From Tamarix chinensis (Eukaryota; Streptophyta; Magnoliopsida; Caryophyllales; Tamaricaceae), in the NCBI GenBank assembly GCA_030549775.1, contig CM060174.1, forward strand, positions 51,400,707-51,464,706: a stretch of DNA of 64,000 nt, in the 5' to 3' direction. The number at the start of each line of letters is the position of its first letter. The stretch's first letter is position 1. The notes beneath the pieces are model-generated. The model did not search any database and was not told the DNA's origin. It worked only from the letters and a program-made list of their open reading frames with translations. Positions 61,473 through 64,000 of the stretch are shown in pieces. The position numbers and the translations under genes are program-made.

Positions 61473-64000
61473 ATGTAGAGAAAGAACAATGAGGGACACA
61501 AAGGTGGTGGAAATAGGGGAAAATGGGAATTTTCAGGTTGGTGGTTTGGGGCTAAGAAATGGACATGGTGGGGAAGGATTTGGGGCAAGGAAATGGTGCA
61601 GAAGTGTAGAGGAGGTGTAGATGGTGGTCGGGGATGGGTTGAAGGTGGCTAAGGGCGGCAGAGACGGCGGCAGCGGGGCTGCAAAGGTGGCGGTCGAGGA
61701 GGGGTCAAAATGGAAGGTTGGCGAGGAAGGAAAAGGGAGGGGAAAAACAAGGGCCTGCAGGTAGTGTTTCTTGCCAAAGGAGTATTGGGGGTGGTTGAGG
61801 GGGTTTCAGGGAGTAATAAGGTGGCTTAGGTGGCGACGGAAGTGGCAGGATGACGGTAGAATGTGGCGGTGCAGGGTGGTTGTCGAGAAGGAAGGGAAAG
61901 AAGAGAAAGAGAAGAGAGGAGGAAGAAGGGGGCTACGAGGTGGCTTGATGGGGGCTGTGATGATTCGAGGGTGAGGTAGAGGGTGGTAGGTGGTGGTTGA
62001 GGCAGTGGCAGTGGCGGAGATGGGTGGTGAAACCAAAAACAGGGGGAGAGAGGGGAGGAGAAGAAAGGGAGAAAAGGAGAGACTCTGGTAAGGCATAAGG
62101 CTCGAAAAAATGCAGAGTGAGCATGGAAGGAGGAATAAATAGGAGAGGAATATAAGGGAAGGGATAAGGGCTCGAGGGGTGGCTGTAGGTGGTAGGGAAA
62201 TGTGTGTTGCAGGGAGGGGAGAAGGGGTATGGCAATGGCAATGGCAGGGAGAGGGAAAGAGAGACCAGGATGGGCAGAGAAAACGATGCGCATGAGAGAG
62301 AGAGAGAGAAAGGGAGAGATAGGGGAGGTCAACGGGGGGGGGGGGGGGTGGAGAGGGAGCTGCAGGTTGGGCAGCAAAAATGGTGGAGGGTGGCCGAGAT
62401 TATCGCCGAGGAAAGAGGAAGAAGAAAGAAAGAAAGAAGAAGAAAGAGTCGGGGGAGGGGTTGGTGCGTGCGATGGGCGGCCGAGAAAATAAGCAGTAGG
62501 CCGACCCGGTCGAGTAAGAAAGAAAAGAAAAGAAAGGGGGTGGCCGGCTCGCGCGGGAGAAAGAAGAAGGAGCTGGGCCGGGGGAAGGAAAAAGGAAAGG
62601 AAGGGGGATGGGCCGGCGGCCCAATGCACAGGAGGGCAAGGAGCAGGCCAGCCAGCGGCGGCCCGAAGAAGAAAAGGAGAAAGAAGGAAAAGATAAAAAA
62701 AAAGGAGAAAGAGAAAAGGAAAAAGGAAAAGAAAAGGGAAAATTGAATAAAATAATTTAATTGATAAAATAATAAAATAGACTAATTTTGGGTAATAAAT
62801 TGATTTAATAATTTAATTTAATATAGTTAAAATATAAGGATTTAAAAGGGAAAATTTTAGCAAAATAATAATTTGAAAAATTATTTAAATGACAAGAGTA
62901 TGATAAATAAAAAAATATTTATTTTAATTTATTAAAATATTTATACCAAATTTCTTACACTAAAAAATCCATAAAATAATTAAATTAAAAATATTTAAAA
63001 GCTAATTTATCCAAAATAAAATTTATTTATTAAAATATAGGGTTTTAAAAATTCGGGGGATTACAATTCCTTGGTTGATTGATTGGTTTTCATAACTTTA
63101 TTAAACCTAAATACACTCCACCACCTTACACACTCAACTACCTTGTCCTTTATCATTCAAGTGTTGAACAAGCTACCTCTCCCCCTCTTGTGGCTGTAGA
63201 TTTTTGGTTCCTCCATCCCCTAATTATACCCTATTTGTCTTTCTTTGTTTTCGTTCAACATTTATCTCATTTTCTCCTCTTGGTTTCTCCCACCTTTCTC
63301 TTCATTTTGGTTATTTTTGCTAAGTATTCTTAAGCTTTGTTGAGCTTATAGCCAAGACCCATCTTCCTCTCTTTATCCATATTCTCTTATTTTTACTTCT
63401 ACATTTCCTTCTATCTAGCCTTTATTTATTTTTAAATAAGTAAAGAAGGTTAGATTTTTGGTTAAATTGTGAAGTCATCATCCTTTGTCTTCTCCTCTTC
63501 TGTCTCCATCTTTCAAAGGCGTTGATATTCTTTTGGGAATTCTTTGTGTTATTTTGCTATTTGTGCTTGGAAAGAGGTAATTCCAACCTTGCGTAAAGTA
63601 TCCTTGGAAGAGGCTTTCTATGTTTTTACTTTCTTAGCTCAAAGGTAAATCCAACTAATCCGTAGTTGGTAGAATTTTGTGTGAAAATGATAGGTTAATT
63701 GTTTAGGATAAGAATTATGCTAGGTTAAGGTTATCAAATAATTTGTATTTTTGCCAAAAAATGAAAGCATGCCACAGTTCATCTTGGTGTAAATTTTATG
63801 ATGTATAGAATAATATATATTGCCATGTTAACATCTAATGACTCATACATGCCAAGGTATTACTCTAAAAGTTAGAGTGTATGACTATAACAACATATAC
63901 AGATTTTTGCTAAAGAGAAATGTGCATGTTTAGGGTTAGGGTTCAATCGTAAATTGTTGTGTTTTATGCTAGGCCTACTAATGAGTTAAATGTGTTCCTT

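Larger units (their letters stand above)
47931..63065 (-). mobile_element. Solo LTR A4 (family A, TSD ATTCC), split by A5
   Basis: Own sequence is 47931-48788 and 58904-63065 (about 5.0 kb). On the plus strand it runs from TATAACACCCCCAAAATTC to TTCGGGGGATTACA, flanked by perfect ATTCC (47926-47930 and 63066-63070). It carries the terminal hairpin (48032-48077), an acceptor-like CTTGCAG/GT ending at 48296, two array blocks split by A5 (48668-48744 and 58960-59084), a 27-28 bp tandem repeat (60117-60790), a weak donor-like GAG/GTAATC near 61230, a long inverted repeat (61441-61472), and a purine-rich (C/T-rich in sense) leader (61440-62750). No gag or pol. Confidence 0.9.
47063..64000 (+). mobile_element. 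LTR B2 (family B), outer host of the nest; continues past the window
   Basis: Own sequence is 47063-47930 and 63066-64000. It starts TGTAATACCCCATTTTTAAC, like B1 at 9744, and interrupts the gypsy pol relic. A4 is inserted in it with a perfect ATTCC duplication. No coding region is recognised in its visible part, and its 3' end is not in the window. Confidence 0.65.

Overview
This window is nuclear DNA of a flowering plant, probably a eudicot. It is AT-rich and dominated by retrotransposons, and it carries one long multi-exon gene with GT-AG introns. No organelle or bacterial gene set is present, and the species cannot be named from the sequence.

Only one host gene can be supported. It is an RBM25-type splicing factor (proline-rich N-terminus, RRM, long Arg/Glu/Asp-rich region, C-terminal PWI domain) on the minus strand, 28700 to 15628. 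Seven coding exons join in frame to a 961-residue protein. Its third coding intron is about 8.1 kb. The size comes from insertions: a decayed Ty1/copia element (about 19.0-22.8 kb) and a 561-bp terminal-inverted-repeat element with an 11-bp target duplication (24808-25368).

Almost everything else is nested transposon sequence. To the left lie a diverged LTR remnant, a 5.2-kb long LTR (A1), and a plus-strand L1-type LINE split by a 3.5-kb solo LTR (B1). Right of the gene is a minus-strand L1 relic (29.07-31.99 kb). Then comes a 5.1-kb solo LTR (A2) inserted into an approximately 150-bp tandem repeat, a 4.9-kb solo LTR (A3) inserted into an older LTR relic (A7), and a Ty3/gypsy element (LTR, primer-binding site, decayed gag-pol). 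From 47063 to the right edge is a nest: gypsy pol is cut by B2, B2 by A4, A4 by A5, and A5 by A6. Perfect or near-perfect 5-bp target duplications support the A-family boundaries: AGTAC, AATAT, ATTCC, AGTAA/AGTAT and TCTAA.

The six well-preserved family-A units (about 4.5-5.6 kb each, no internal coding region) share one ordered set of landmarks in their sense direction. These are near-inverted termini, a TATA box about 0.8-1.1 kb in (four clear copies), a C/T-rich and CCG-rich leader, often a long AAT/ATT microsatellite, a conserved AG/GTAAG-type donor, one or more arrays of small hairpins, a GTAC palindrome, a TGCAG/GT acceptor-like site, and a 17-20 bp hairpin 85-101 nt from the 3' end. 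The hairpin arrays and the terminal hairpin look structurally conserved: pairing survives sequence change, and the terminal stem uses G-U pairs mainly in the sense strand. These are the best candidates for something undescribed.
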